From: Croceitalea rosinachiae
Lineage (GTDB): Bacteria > Bacteroidota > Bacteroidia > Flavobacteriales > Flavobacteriaceae
Reading direction: 5' to 3'
NCBI RefSeq assembly: GCF_031846445.1
Contig: NZ_JAVRHR010000001.1
Span: 1,488,001-1,552,000, forward strand
Length of the DNA: 64,000 nucleotides
The translations under genes were made by a program, and so were the position numbers. Under the pieces are notes generated by a model. The model was not told where the DNA came from. It made no database searches and worked only from the letters and a program-made list of their open reading frames with translations. Within the stretch, counting starts at the first letter, position 1. Each line of letters starts with the position of its first letter. Below, one piece after another: positions 33,693 through 43,523 of the stretch.

Positions 33693-35225
33693 ATGTCAGA
33701 TACAGTAAAACCAGCTAGCGAAAAAGAAATTTTTGGACACCCACAAGGGTTGTTCTATTTGTTCTTTGCTGAATTATGGGAGCGATTTAGCTTTTATGGA
33801 ATGCGTGCATTGTTGACCCTTTATATGGTCAATGTTATTTTCGAAGCACTTTCAACCCGTGATTATGCAGCAGCAGCGGTTTATGCCTCATACGGCTCTT
33901 TGGTATATGCCTCTACAGTAATTGGTGGTAAAATATCTGATTCTATTTTAGGGATGCGTTCCTCAATTTTTTTAGGGGGTATTTTGATGGCCTTAGGCCA
34001 TTTTGTGCTTGCAATTGAAAGTAATACAGCATTTTTTCTGGCATTGGCATTTATTATAGTAGGTAATGGATTCTTTAAACCGAATATATCAACCTTTGTT
34101 GGTACACTATATAAAGATGGTGACCCTAGAAAAGACTCGGGCTTTACCATTTTTTATATGGGAATAAATATAGGTGGCTTTGTATCACCTTTGCTCTGCG
34201 GTTGGTTGGGTGAAACTTATGGTTGGCACTATGGGTTTGGATTGGCTGGAATAGGAATGTTAACAGGACTTTTATTCTTTTGGAGCGGAATTAAGAAAAA
34301 TGTTTTTGGTGAAGGAGGAAGACCGCCAAGTATGGAAGTGTATGAAAGAAAAATAATGGGAATTCCGCAAAAACAATTGATTCCTATTTTAGCTTTTCTA
34401 TCAGCTCCTTTGATAGCTTTTTTATTATACTCTTATAAATCTTTAGGGGCAGAAGGCAGCTTTTTCGAAGATCAAAATATAGTTAACGTTCTTTTTAAAG
34501 TTATAGGGATTGCCATTTTAGTTTACATGGGGAATATTATTATGAAATCTACCCCTGATGAGCGAAAAAAACTTATTATGGCACTTCTCATTACGTTTTT
34601 TATGACAATTTTTTGGGGTTTTCATGAGTTGCACGGTAGTGTAATAACCCTGTTTGCTGCACGTAATGTCAACTTATCCCTTATCAATGCAAGTCAGACA
34701 AATGCCTTGAACTCGATGTTCATTTTTATACTGGCCATACCTATATCTCTAGTTTGGACATATTTGGCCAAAAAGAAATTGAATCCGAGAACTCCATATA
34801 AGTTTGGTTTAGGTTTGATTTTGGCTGGGGTCAGCTTTTATATTGTTTCTCTTAGTGGAGGAGCGGCTGATGCAAATGGAATGGTGCCATTTTCATATTT
34901 ACTTTGGTTATATTTCATACTGTCTGTTGGTGAATTGTTCATGTCCCCCGTAGGGCTTTCTAAAATCACCGATTTATCTCCGAAACGAATTGTAGCCTTT
35001 ATGATGGGAGTTTGGTTCTTGTCCTCTGCTTATGCTTTTCAGATAGTAGGGTTTATTTCTAAACAATTGGCCATTGAAAGTACCGACAGTAACGTTGGGG
35101 GATTAGAGACCTTGGATGTATACTTAGATGGATTTCGACTAATTGCCATCTATGCTTTAGTTGCAGGCGCTGTAGTATTAGTTTTTGGACCATTAATGAA
35201 ACGATTAATGGGTAACGTACACTAA
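33693..35225 (+). CDS. proton-dependent oligopeptide transporter (POT/PTR family)
   Basis: The 510-aa membrane protein has about 14 helices. The proton-coupling motif ExxERFxxYGM appears as E27LWERFSFYGM, and FYMGINIGGFVSPLLCGWLGE is the second PTR signature. It imports di- and tripeptides with protons. It is cotranscribed with the DPP-IV gene upstream, which supplies dipeptides. A plausible terminator for this unit is in the 3' end of comEC (35254-35290). Confidence 0.93.
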   Translation: MSDTVKPASEKEIFGHPQGLFYLFFAELWERFSFYGMRALLTLYMVNVIFEALSTRDYAAAAVYASYGSLVYASTVIGGKISDSILGMRSSIFLGGILMALGHFVLAIESNTAFFLALAFIIVGNGFFKPNISTFVGTLYKDGDPRKDSGFTIFYMGINIGGFVSPLLCGWLGETYGWHYGFGLAGIGMLTGLLFFWSGIKKNVFGEGGRPPSMEVYERKIMGIPQKQLIPILAFLSAPLIAFLLYSYKSLGAEGSFFEDQNIVNVLFKVIGIAILVYMGNIIMKSTPDERKKLIMALLITFFMTIFWGFHELHGSVITLFAARNVNLSLINASQTNALNSMFIFILAIPISLVWTYLAKKKLNPRTPYKFGLGLILAGVSFYIVSLSGGAADANGMVPFSYLLWLYFILSVGELFMSPVGLSKITDLSPKRIVAFMMGVWFLSSAYAFQIVGFISKQLAIESTDSNVGGLETLDVYLDGFRLIAIYALVAGAVVLVFGPLMKRLMGNVH

Positions 35226-35228
35226 CTG

Positions 35229-37250
35229 TTATTCAATAGCAAAATAAAAGGCCCCCTTTTCACCAGTATAGTGAAAAGGGATTTCTTTTTTTAAACACGT
35301 TTCTTTCCAGCGATTTACAAAACTTTTATAATTACTCCCATCAACTAAAACTTGTTTTGGTCTTACGGAATCTATTAGCCTTTCTAAGTTTATTTTTGGA
35401 GATTGGGTAAGCAACAAATAATCCAGTCCCTTTAGATATGGAATAATTCCCGAACTGTCTATAACATATAATTGATTTTTGCCAATCGTATAGCTATTCT
35501 CTAATGAAGTTTTATTTACCGAATCAATTCGTCGTGCAACTTTATAATTTGCGGTTATGCGTTCTAAATGACTATTTTCTGAACCTATAATGTTCAAATG
35601 ATCCCCTTTTTGATGTAAGAAAAAAGTATTCGCGGTTTGATGCCCTAAAATAAAATACTCCGTTTTATCAAGTTGCCATTGGTTATAAGTTAACCATACT
35701 TGAAAGAAAAGTACTCCTATCAAAAACATGCTAACTTTTCTAAAAGTTGGTTTAGAAAGTGAAAGAATAAAAAGTAGTATCAGTCCATATGTTAATACTA
35801 ATTGAAATTGGTCAAAAGAAATATCACGCAAGACAAAATTTTCTTGTCGGGCAACCCAAGCTATTACAGAATTCATCTTGCCGATCAAAAAGTTATATGC
35901 ATTTGCTACAATGTCTGGAAGCCGATCAAACCATGCTAATGTCAAAACTAAAATTCCAATCCCAAGAATAATTCCTAAAAAGGGAATGATAACCAAATTA
36001 GAAATAAAGAACAATGTTGGAAATTGATGAAAATAGAACAAACTAATTGGTAAGACCCCCATTTGAGCCGCACAGCTGACCGATAATAATTGCCATCCTT
36101 TTCGAAGAATCCAGTTTTTTGGATACCAAAACCGCTGTAACATGGGATAAATCCATGCGATGGCAAAAACTGCCGCATAACTCATTTGAAAGCCAACCTG
36201 AAACAAAACCATTGGCTTTATTAATAGAATGACGAACATAGAGAGTGCCAATATATTAAAGGTGTTGCTTGGGCGATTCAGATACATGGCATAGGCAATA
36301 AAGGAAAACATCATCACTGATCTAAAAATGGAAGGTGAAAGGCCAGCAATAAAAGCAAATGACCAAAGCAATAATACGATGGCAATAAGCTTAATGGTCT
36401 TTCCTTTTGGCAGTAATTCTAGGGGTTTTAATAAAAATTGCAGCAGTAGTAATAAAATGCCTATATGAAGACCTGAAACGGCTAAAATATGTACCGCTCC
36501 AGCATCTTTGTAACTGTCATAGGTGCGGGCTGATATATCATTTCGCTGTCCTAATAATAAGGCTTGGATTACGCCTAATTCATCAGCTCCGAATGGGGCT
36601 TCTTTTAGTTTTCTGATAAGTTGTTCTCGAAAATTAGCAGCAATTCCTATCAATGTTTTTGAAGAGTTTTTAGTTTTTGAATAAGAATCTACACCTATTT
36701 GTAAGCGATGGTAGACACCTTGCTTCTTTAAATAATCTTTATAATCAAATCCATATGGGTTCAGTGGTGGCTTTATAGCTAAAGCTTCAGAAATTAATAA
36801 CAATTCTTGGTCAACATAGTGCGCTCTAATCTTATTGGAATCTTTTTGAATGTTTAAAAGTAATTTTCCTGAAACAGAAATAGAATCAGAAGTCTTTGCT
36901 TCAACGATATAATTGTTTGAATATGAATTGGGCTTTAAAACCTCACGAATTTTAACCTTCCAAACAGCAGGCTTAGATAATGTTAAGGTTGAATAATGGG
37001 AACTAGAATTTTTAGGGTTTGATAGGGCAACAATAAAAAAGCCCAAGCATATGGTCGTGAAATAGCTGATAGGGCCAAAATAAGGGAAGCCATCTCTAAT
37101 GCTTTTTATATAAGCTATTAGTAAGGTGACCAATGAGCCTAATAAAACAAGACCGCAAGTTTTAAGGTGAGGTTCAAAATAAAAACCGATTAGAATGCTA
37201 ATAATTATGCAAAGAGAGAGTTTAACGGATACAAAGTCGAACATTTGCAT
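35229..37250 (-). CDS. comEC: ComEC/Rec2-type DNA-uptake channel protein
   Basis: ComEC carries transforming DNA across the inner membrane. The 673-aa protein has N-terminal helices, a DUF4131-like domain (about 70-190), the competence channel domain (about 230-480; VIQALLLGQRNDIS, HILAVSGLHIGILL, SPSIFRSVMMF), and a C-terminal region related to the metallo-beta-lactamase part. There the expected HxHxDH is missing (LLLTQSPKINLERL instead), so the nuclease activity is probably lost. ATG 37250 is chosen: it overlaps the NlpC/P60 stop as TAATG. Confidence 0.88.
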   Translation of the reverse strand: MQMFDFVSVKLSLCIIISILIGFYFEPHLKTCGLVLLGSLVTLLIAYIKSIRDGFPYFGPISYFTTICLGFFIVALSNPKNSSSHYSTLTLSKPAVWKVKIREVLKPNSYSNNYIVEAKTSDSISVSGKLLLNIQKDSNKIRAHYVDQELLLISEALAIKPPLNPYGFDYKDYLKKQGVYHRLQIGVDSYSKTKNSSKTLIGIAANFREQLIRKLKEAPFGADELGVIQALLLGQRNDISARTYDSYKDAGAVHILAVSGLHIGILLLLLQFLLKPLELLPKGKTIKLIAIVLLLWSFAFIAGLSPSIFRSVMMFSFIAYAMYLNRPSNTFNILALSMFVILLIKPMVLFQVGFQMSYAAVFAIAWIYPMLQRFWYPKNWILRKGWQLLSVSCAAQMGVLPISLFYFHQFPTLFFISNLVIIPFLGIILGIGILVLTLAWFDRLPDIVANAYNFLIGKMNSVIAWVARQENFVLRDISFDQFQLVLTYGLILLFILSLSKPTFRKVSMFLIGVLFFQVWLTYNQWQLDKTEYFILGHQTANTFFLHQKGDHLNIIGSENSHLERITANYKVARRIDSVNKTSLENSYTIGKNQLYVIDSSGIIPYLKGLDYLLLTQSPKINLERLIDSVRPKQVLVDGSNYKSFVNRWKETCLKKEIPFHYTGEKGAFYFAIE
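35254..35290 (+). terminator. terminator of the DPP-IV/POT unit inside comEC
   Basis: Perfect 10-bp stem CCCTTTTCAC (35254-35263)/GTGAAAAGGG (35271-35280) followed by ATTTCTTTTTTT, facing rightward 28 bp after the transporter stop. Confidence 0.7.
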
Positions 37251-37792
37251 TATAAAATGCGCTGAGCTTTGATAAAGGCTGAATTCCAATAGCCTTCTCT
37301 TAAAGAAGAAACAATGACACCACGCGAGGTAGTAGAATGTATGAACTTAATTTCATCATCAACTTCAACTACTAAGCCTACGTGATTGATGTTTTTGCCT
37401 CTTTTAGCAGTTTTAAAAAAGAGTAAATCACCTTTTTGCACTTCTTTGATTTTTATGCGCTTTCCTTCATTTGCCATTTGGTGTGAAATCCTAGGAAAAG
37501 AAATATCATTTTTAGTTAGGGCGACAAAAACAAGTCCTGAACAATCCATTCCCTTTTTTGTTTCACCACCAAATTTATAACGAACCCCAGAATAGGTCAT
37601 GGCAGTTTCAATTACTTGCTCGGCCTTTTTATTTTCACCTCCCTTTTTTTTCTTTTTCTCCTTGGTGGTTACATGCTTTTCATCAGAAGATTTTACGGTA
37701 ATCGTTCTTGTCTTACTATAGGTGGTTTTCTTTTTTGCAAAGCAACCCGTAAGCAAAATGGCAATGATTAAAATGTAGGCTTTCTTAAGCAT
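37250..37792 (-). CDS. NlpC/P60 (C40) lipoprotein, probable murein endopeptidase
   Basis: The 180-aa protein has a lipobox ILLTGCFAKKK (Cys17), a Lys/Glu-rich linker (about 20-58) and an NlpC/P60 domain with catalytic Cys in GMDCSGLVFVAL (about 83), His in NINHVGLVVEV (about 138) and a third polar residue in FIHSTTSRGV. It cleaves D-gamma-glutamyl-meso-DAP bonds by family analogy. Gene order lpxB, nlpC, comEC suggests an envelope operon. Confidence 0.88.
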   Translation of the reverse strand: MLKKAYILIIAILLTGCFAKKKTTYSKTRTITVKSSDEKHVTTKEKKKKKGGENKKAEQVIETAMTYSGVRYKFGGETKKGMDCSGLVFVALTKNDISFPRISHQMANEGKRIKIKEVQKGDLLFFKTAKRGKNINHVGLVVEVDDEIKFIHSTTSRGVIVSSLREGYWNSAFIKAQRIL

Positions 37793-37824
37793 CCAAGAAT
37801 ATAATTTCTCCTTGGAGGTTAAAA

Positions 37825-38934
37825 TTACGCATTTTCAACGATCGAAGCAGCTGTTTTTTTACTAGCGCCCGGCCCTCCCAATTTTTCCTGTAGTATTTCG
37901 TAGTCTGACAATATTTGATTTCTTTTTTCACCTTCGACGATTTCCTGAAGCTCTAAAGTCAGATTTTTGATATTCAATTGGTCTTGGATTAATTCTCTTA
38001 CCACTTCTTTATCCATAATGAGGTTTACCAATGAAATGAAGTTTAAGGTTATAATACGTTTTGCGATTTGGTATGAAATCCAATTGCCCTTGTAACAAAC
38101 TACTTGCGGTACATTAAAAAGCGCTGTCTCCAATGTTGCTGTTCCGCTAGTTACCAAAGCTGCATGAGAGCATTTCAATAAGGAATAGGTCTCATTAGAT
38201 ACAAAGCCTACTGTGTTTTGTTTAAGAAAATGCATATAAAAATCATCATCTAAACTAGGGGCACCGGCAATTACAAATTGATAATCAGGAAAATCAACGG
38301 TAACCGATAGCATTAAAGAAAGCATTTTTTGCACCTCTTGCCTTCGGCTTCCAGGGAGTAAGGCAATTATAGGTTTGTCAGGATGCAAATTATATTTTGA
38401 CCGTATTTCTTTTTCATCGATAAACTCAGTATTCTCAATAGCATCTAAAAGAGGATGGCCGACAAATTTGGTTGGGTAGTTATGTTTACTATAAAACTCT
38501 TTTTCAAAGGGTAAAATCACATACATTTTGTCGATATCTCTTTTTATTTTATGAATTCGACTTTCTCTTGAAGCCCAAATTTGAGGTGAGATGTAATAGT
38601 TGGTCTTGAATTTCATCGTTTTTGCCCATTTGGCAATACGAAGATTAAAGCCAGAAAAATCTATAAAAATGATAACATCAGGATTGAATTTGGTAATATC
38701 ATCTTTACAAAATCGGATATTTTTAAAAATAGTATGGATGTTTTTAAGCACTTCTAAAAATCCCATAAAGGCCATACTTTTATAGTGTTTGGCCAATTCA
38801 CCACCAGCTTTTTGCATTAAATCGCCACCCCAACAACGAATTTGTGCATCAGTATCTTTTTTGAAAAGAGCTTTGATAAGATTGGAACCATGAAGATCTC
38901 CTGAGGCTTCGCCGGCAATGATATAATACTTCAT
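37825..38934 (-). CDS. lpxB: lipid-A-disaccharide synthase
   Basis: LpxB joins UDP-2,3-diacylglucosamine and lipid X in lipid A synthesis at the inner membrane. The 369-aa GT19 protein begins YYIIAGEASGDLHGSNLIKAL and has RCWGGDLMQKAGGELAKHY, FIDFSGFNLRIAKWAK, YYISPQIWASRESRIHKI, ALLPGSRRQEVQKML and LVTSGTATLETALFNVP. It starts 1 bp after the 95-aa protein gene; both follow surE. Confidence 0.94.
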   Translation of the reverse strand: MKYYIIAGEASGDLHGSNLIKALFKKDTDAQIRCWGGDLMQKAGGELAKHYKSMAFMGFLEVLKNIHTIFKNIRFCKDDITKFNPDVIIFIDFSGFNLRIAKWAKTMKFKTNYYISPQIWASRESRIHKIKRDIDKMYVILPFEKEFYSKHNYPTKFVGHPLLDAIENTEFIDEKEIRSKYNLHPDKPIIALLPGSRRQEVQKMLSLMLSVTVDFPDYQFVIAGAPSLDDDFYMHFLKQNTVGFVSNETYSLLKCSHAALVTSGTATLETALFNVPQVVCYKGNWISYQIAKRIITLNFISLVNLIMDKEVVRELIQDQLNIKNLTLELQEIVEGEKRNQILSDYEILQEKLGGPGASKKTAASIVENA

Positions 38935-38935
38935 C

Positions 38936-39223
38936 TTAAAACAGCTTATAATAGAGAATGACCATGGCCGTTAAAATAGTTGCTATCATCACCCCTCTTG
39001 CCCTATAATCTCTTTTAATGCGAAGAAACCCAAAAAATGCCACTAAATTTAAAATAGCTCCCAAAGCTAAAATGCTTCCTATGTGCCCCTGTGCAATTGC
39101 CGCATTAAATGTTTCGGAAATACTAAGGTCAGAAAATAACAAAATGTACAATAGTGTTCCAAGTGTATTGGCAATAATCCCAACTAAAAAACCGATAATA
39201 ACTTCTTTTTTAGTTTTATTCAT
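38936..39223 (-). CDS. small membrane protein of unknown function
   Basis: The 95-aa protein has three predicted helices (about 9-28, 45-66, 75-93). It overlaps the surE 3' end by 8 bp and ends 1 bp before lpxB, so it belongs to the surE-lpxB operon. No family is recognised; location suggests an envelope role. Confidence 0.75.
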   Translation of the reverse strand: MNKTKKEVIIGFLVGIIANTLGTLLYILLFSDLSISETFNAAIAQGHIGSILALGAILNLVAFFGFLRIKRDYRARGVMIATILTAMVILYYKLF

Positions 39224-39995
39224 TTAGATGCCAGTTATTTATATGTTGAATGGTGTGATGAGCAGTAAGATCAAATTGAGTAGGTACCATAGAAATATAG
39301 CCTTGACTAAGAGCATGTTCATCAGTGTCTTCGCCTTTATCCAAAAGTTCAAATTCTCCTGTAAGCCAATAATATTCTTTTCCTGTTGGACTGGTACGTT
39401 TGTCAAAACGCTCTTTCCAATTAGCTTTGGCTTGCCTGCATACCTTTATGCCTTTTGGCGGTAGTCCATCAGTTTTGGGTATGTTTACATTTAAGACAGT
39501 GCCACTTGGAATACCATTCTTCAGTGCTTCAAGCACTATTTTTTTTGCAAAATCTCCAACAGCGCTGAAATCAGCGTTCCAAGCGTAATCACAAAGTGAA
39601 AACCCTATTGCCGGAATGCCCTCAATACCCGCTTCAATTGCTGCACTCATGGTGCCTGAATAAATAACATTTATGGAAGAATTAGATCCATGATTTATTC
39701 CACTTACTACCATATCTGGTCGTTTGTTTAGAATTTCTTGAAGCCCCAATTTCACACAATCCGCGGGTGTTCCGCTACAACTATATTCTAAGGGCGCACC
39801 TTTTTCCTTATCTATGATGACTTTTTTTGAATAAAGTGTATTGTCAATCGTTATCGCGTGCCCCATGCCCGATTGAGGACTATCAGGCGCGACCACGACC
39901 ACATCGGCAATTTCTTTCATAAATTGAATCAGTGAACGTAAACCTGGCGCAGTAATTCCATCATCATTCGTTAAAAGGATGAGCGGTTTTTTCAT
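39216..39995 (-). CDS. surE: 5'/3'-nucleotidase SurE
   Basis: SurE dephosphorylates nucleoside monophosphates and has stationary-phase roles. The 259-aa protein begins PLILLTNDDGITAPGLRSLI (metal-binding DD), with PDSPQSGMGHAIT, CSGTPADCVKLGL, DMVVSGINHGSN and YSGTMSAAIEAG, all family signatures. First gene of a leftward unit with the 95-aa protein and lpxB. Confidence 0.95.
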   Translation of the reverse strand: MKKPLILLTNDDGITAPGLRSLIQFMKEIADVVVVAPDSPQSGMGHAITIDNTLYSKKVIIDKEKGAPLEYSCSGTPADCVKLGLQEILNKRPDMVVSGINHGSNSSINVIYSGTMSAAIEAGIEGIPAIGFSLCDYAWNADFSAVGDFAKKIVLEALKNGIPSGTVLNVNIPKTDGLPPKGIKVCRQAKANWKERFDKRTSPTGKEYYWLTGEFELLDKGEDTDEHALSQGYISMVPTQFDLTAHHTIQHINNWHLNE

Positions 39996-40194
39996 TTGAT
40001 ATAATTAATATGGTAAAAATACGTTTTTCATAAGGATATGAAGTCTGAAGTGTTTAACAAAAAATTAAATATAGACCTGTATAAGGTGGCATGATTTTTT
40101 CATTATCTTAGGGAATTCGTACGGATTGTAAGCATAAATTGAAGACTGATTTCTGCTAATTGAACAACGATAACCCAGTCCCAAAAACAATATT

Positions 40195-42390
40195 ATGAAG
40201 AAGAATTTTGTATTAGGCCTATTAATTATTCTTATAGCGGTTGCCTCTTGCAGTTTTACAAACAAATCATTCGAGACCAATGATAAAGATAAGTTGTTGC
40301 TTGATTTGATAACCTATGTTTTGGAACGTGGCCATTATGAACCCAAAGATATTAATGATAAATTTTCGGCAAGTGTATATGAAGATTTCATTGACATTAT
40401 AGACCCAACAAAAAGGTATTTTTTAGCAAGTGATATTCGTGAGTTTGAACAATATAAATATCAAATAGACGATCAAATCAAAAATACCGACATCTCTTTT
40501 TTTAATTTGGTCTACCAAAGGTTGATGAAGCGAATGGACGAGGCTAAAGTGATTTATACTACTATTTTAGAAGACCCTTTTGACTTTGCTAGAGATGAAG
40601 AAATAGTAGTTGACTATAAAGAAGAGCCATATGCCTCCAATAAAAAACAGCTTAAAGAACGTTGGAGAAAACAACTAAAATATAATGCTTTAGGAGTTTA
40701 TGATGGAAAAATAAAGATTAAGAATACGGTGGTGAAAGCTGGCGGTGCTGAAGGTGGTGACCTCGCTAGTGTAACAATCTCTAAAAGTCAAGATGAGGCA
40801 AATGCAGAATTGAAAAACATGACCCTTGCCGAAGTCGAACAAGCTTCACGTGAGACAACAAAGAACACCTTAGATGAGTTTTTTGATTTTGTCTCAGACT
40901 TGGAGCGAAAAGATTGGTTTGTACAATACATAAATACCATTGTCGATGAATTTGATCCACATACATTTTACTTTGCCCCTGATGAGAAAGAAAAGTTTGA
41001 CATTGGCATGTCTGGCAAATTTGAAGGAATCGGGGCAAGACTACAAAAGAAGCCAGAAGGAGCAAAAATTGTAGAAATTATATCTGGTGGGCCAGTTTGG
41101 AGAGCTAAAAGCTTGGAAGTTGGTGATGAAATACTTAAAGTTGGCCAAGAAGGTGGAGAGCCTATTGATATCGTTGGTATGCGACTAGATGATGCTATAA
41201 AATTAATCAAAGGACCTAAAGGTACTATTGTAGATTTAACAGTAAGAAAGGTAGATGGAACCGTAGACATTGTTTCAATCAAAAGAGATGTTGTTGAGTT
41301 AGAAGAGTCTTATGCAAAATCTGCTACTGTAATAAAGGACGAACGTAAATTTGGAATCATTAATCTTCCTAAATTTTATGTAGACTTTGATGATTATTCT
41401 GAGCGGAATGCAGCAACCGATGTGGCTAAAGAGGTTGAACGATTAAAGCAAGCTGGAGCTGAGGGTTTGATTCTTGATTTAAGGGATAATGGTGGAGGAT
41501 CATTAAAAACCGTTGTTGAAATGGCTGGGTTGTTTATTAAAGATGGTCCAATTGTGCAGGTTAAATCATCTGGTCAGCGAAAAGAGATTCATGAAGACAA
41601 AGATGAAAGAATTCAATGGGATGGTCCATTGGTTATTATGGTAAATGAGTTATCTGCATCGGCTTCTGAAATACTAGCGGCCGCCATGCAAGACTATAAA
41701 AGAGCGGTTGTAATAGGCAGCAAACAGACTTTTGGAAAAGGCACCGTTCAAAACGTGATTCCTTTAGATAATATAGTCAGGAGTAATGAGCATGGTGATT
41801 TAGGGGCTATTAAACTGACTACTCAGAAGTTCTATCGAATAAATGGTGGTTCAACGCAGTTGGAAGGTGTCAAGAGTGATATTGTAGTTCCAGATAGATA
41901 CAGTTATATCGATTTAGGAGAACGAGATCAAGAAAACCCTTTAGCTTGGGATAAAATCACACCGGCAGACTATCAAATTTGGAACGGTTATATAGATTAT
42001 GAAGCGACCATTGAGCGAAGTACGGCAAGAATGGCAAATAACCCACAAATTAAATTGATAGAAGAGAATGCCAAGTGGGTACGTGACCAACAAAATGAAA
42101 CTGTGGTTTCATTAAATTACAATAAGTATAAAACAACTCAAGAAGCCAATAAAAAAAGGTCCAATCAATTTAAGCAACTTTCAGATTACGATTCTAGATT
42201 AACTTTTCAGTCTTTAAAGTATGAAGAAGAATTGTTTACTAAAGACCCAATTCTAAGAGAGAAAAGAGATCGTTGGCATACAGATTTGGCAAAGGATGTT
42301 TACATTGAAGAAGCAATCAATGTTTTACAAGATTTAAAATTGAATGCTTTAAAAAATAACAATGCGAAATTGGCCAGTGTAAAAGGCTAA
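40195..42390 (+). CDS. carboxy-terminal processing protease (S41, Prc/Tsp-like)
   Basis: The 731-aa protein is a lipoprotein (lipobox VASCSF, Cys19). An N-terminal helical domain precedes a PDZ domain (about 245-360; GIGARLQKKPEG, GPVWRAKSLEVGDEILKVG), followed by the S41 core with NELSASASEILAAA (catalytic Ser) and KQTFGKGTVQNV (Lys) in a Ser/Lys dyad, then a DUF3340-like C-terminal tail. It trims or degrades envelope proteins in the periplasm. It stands alone, with a strong terminator 20 bp downstream. Confidence 0.93.
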   Translation: MKKNFVLGLLIILIAVASCSFTNKSFETNDKDKLLLDLITYVLERGHYEPKDINDKFSASVYEDFIDIIDPTKRYFLASDIREFEQYKYQIDDQIKNTDISFFNLVYQRLMKRMDEAKVIYTTILEDPFDFARDEEIVVDYKEEPYASNKKQLKERWRKQLKYNALGVYDGKIKIKNTVVKAGGAEGGDLASVTISKSQDEANAELKNMTLAEVEQASRETTKNTLDEFFDFVSDLERKDWFVQYINTIVDEFDPHTFYFAPDEKEKFDIGMSGKFEGIGARLQKKPEGAKIVEIISGGPVWRAKSLEVGDEILKVGQEGGEPIDIVGMRLDDAIKLIKGPKGTIVDLTVRKVDGTVDIVSIKRDVVELEESYAKSATVIKDERKFGIINLPKFYVDFDDYSERNAATDVAKEVERLKQAGAEGLILDLRDNGGGSLKTVVEMAGLFIKDGPIVQVKSSGQRKEIHEDKDERIQWDGPLVIMVNELSASASEILAAAMQDYKRAVVIGSKQTFGKGTVQNVIPLDNIVRSNEHGDLGAIKLTTQKFYRINGGSTQLEGVKSDIVVPDRYSYIDLGERDQENPLAWDKITPADYQIWNGYIDYEATIERSTARMANNPQIKLIEENAKWVRDQQNETVVSLNYNKYKTTQEANKKRSNQFKQLSDYDSRLTFQSLKYEEELFTKDPILREKRDRWHTDLAKDVYIEEAINVLQDLKLNALKNNNAKLASVKG

Positions 42391-42410
42391 GTATAATTAA
42401 AAATATAAAT

Positions 42411-42442
42411 AAAAAAGCCCTGAATTAATTCAGGGCTTTTTT
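42411..42442. terminator. bidirectional terminator between the S41 protease and the Sua5-type gene
   Basis: A perfect 32-bp palindrome: AAAAAAGCCCTGAATT and AATTCAGGGCTTTTTT. T-runs flank it on both strands. It ends the protease transcript and overlaps the stop of the converging gene. Confidence 0.93.
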
Positions 42443-43415
42443 ATTTATTATTAGTTGATGACCGTCTTAATCTGTCATTTATGGCCAACCCAATGCCTAC
42501 ATTTGGCACTTCTTCAATTAATATCAAATCTAGTTGAAGCATGTCAAGTTCATGCATTGCAGCATAAAGATTCTTAGCTACTTCATCCAAAGACCTAGTT
42601 GGAGACAAAACAATTTCTTTTTTTATGGAAACAAATCCATCGTAGGATTGGTACGCTTTTATCAATCCTATATTTAAACCTTTATATTGTTCAATACGCT
42701 TCTCAATATCTATAGTGACAATTGTTTTGGTATGGGGTGCATAATGTGATGATAACATACCAGGGGCTTCTAAAATGGTAGAACCTGATTGATGAAATTG
42801 CAGTTCTTTTTTTAAAGTAGTCTCGAGATCCTCTTTAGTAATAACACCCTGTCTATAAAGAATAGGTCGGTGATGCTCGTCCCATCCTAAAATGGTTGAT
42901 TCTAAACCTTTAATACAGTTTCCGCCATCTAAAATCATTTTGATTTTTGTGCCTAACTGTTTTTCAACATGTGATGGATTTGTTGGGCTTATATAGCCTG
43001 AAGGATTAGCACTAGGTGCAGCCAAAGGATAATCTAATCTCTGTAAAAGCTCTAAAGTCATTGGATGATTAGGTACTCTTACCGCAACCCTTGGTAATCC
43101 AGCAGTAATTATTTCTGGCACTAAGTCTGATTTTGGCATTAATAAGGTAAGTGGCCCTGGCCAAAAAGTATCTGCCAATAAGCGAACATCTTCAGTAATT
43201 GAATCAATGTAGGGCAAAATGGAATCAAGGCTAGCAAAATGTAAAATTAAAGGATTAGTACTCGGCCGACCTTTAGTCTCAAATATTTTTTTAATGGCTA
43301 AAGTATCAGTTGCCTTGGCAGCTAGACCGTAAACGGTCTCCGTAGGTATTGCTACAAGTTCCCCAGCGTCCAGAATTACTTTTACATCATCTATATTTTT
43401 GGTCAAAGAAGCCAT
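42441..43415 (-). CDS. L-threonylcarbamoyladenylate synthase (Sua5/YrdC type)
   Basis: The enzyme makes threonylcarbamoyl-AMP for the t6A37 modification of ANN-decoding tRNAs. The 324-aa protein has the YrdC domain (about 10-195; GELVAIPTETVYGLAAKATD, PSTNPLILH, FWPGPLTLLMPKS, RVPNHPMTL, APSANPSGYISPTN) and a C-terminal Sua5 domain (about 215-320; APGMLSSHYAPHTKT). ATG 43415 is preferred to one six codons earlier because it starts at the usual MxxxTK region. Confidence 0.92.
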   Translation of the reverse strand: MASLTKNIDDVKVILDAGELVAIPTETVYGLAAKATDTLAIKKIFETKGRPSTNPLILHFASLDSILPYIDSITEDVRLLADTFWPGPLTLLMPKSDLVPEIITAGLPRVAVRVPNHPMTLELLQRLDYPLAAPSANPSGYISPTNPSHVEKQLGTKIKMILDGGNCIKGLESTILGWDEHHRPILYRQGVITKEDLETTLKKELQFHQSGSTILEAPGMLSSHYAPHTKTIVTIDIEKRIEQYKGLNIGLIKAYQSYDGFVSIKKEIVLSPTRSLDEVAKNLYAAMHELDMLQLDLILIEEVPNVGIGLAINDRLRRSSTNNK

Positions 43416-43523
43416 ATCTGAAAATAAGAACAAAATTAAGCTTAAGCTTTAGGGTGGCAAAATGATAAGTTAAATGAGTTCATTGGTTAAATTTGAAAAT
43501 TAAAATCTGATTTTTCGTAAATA

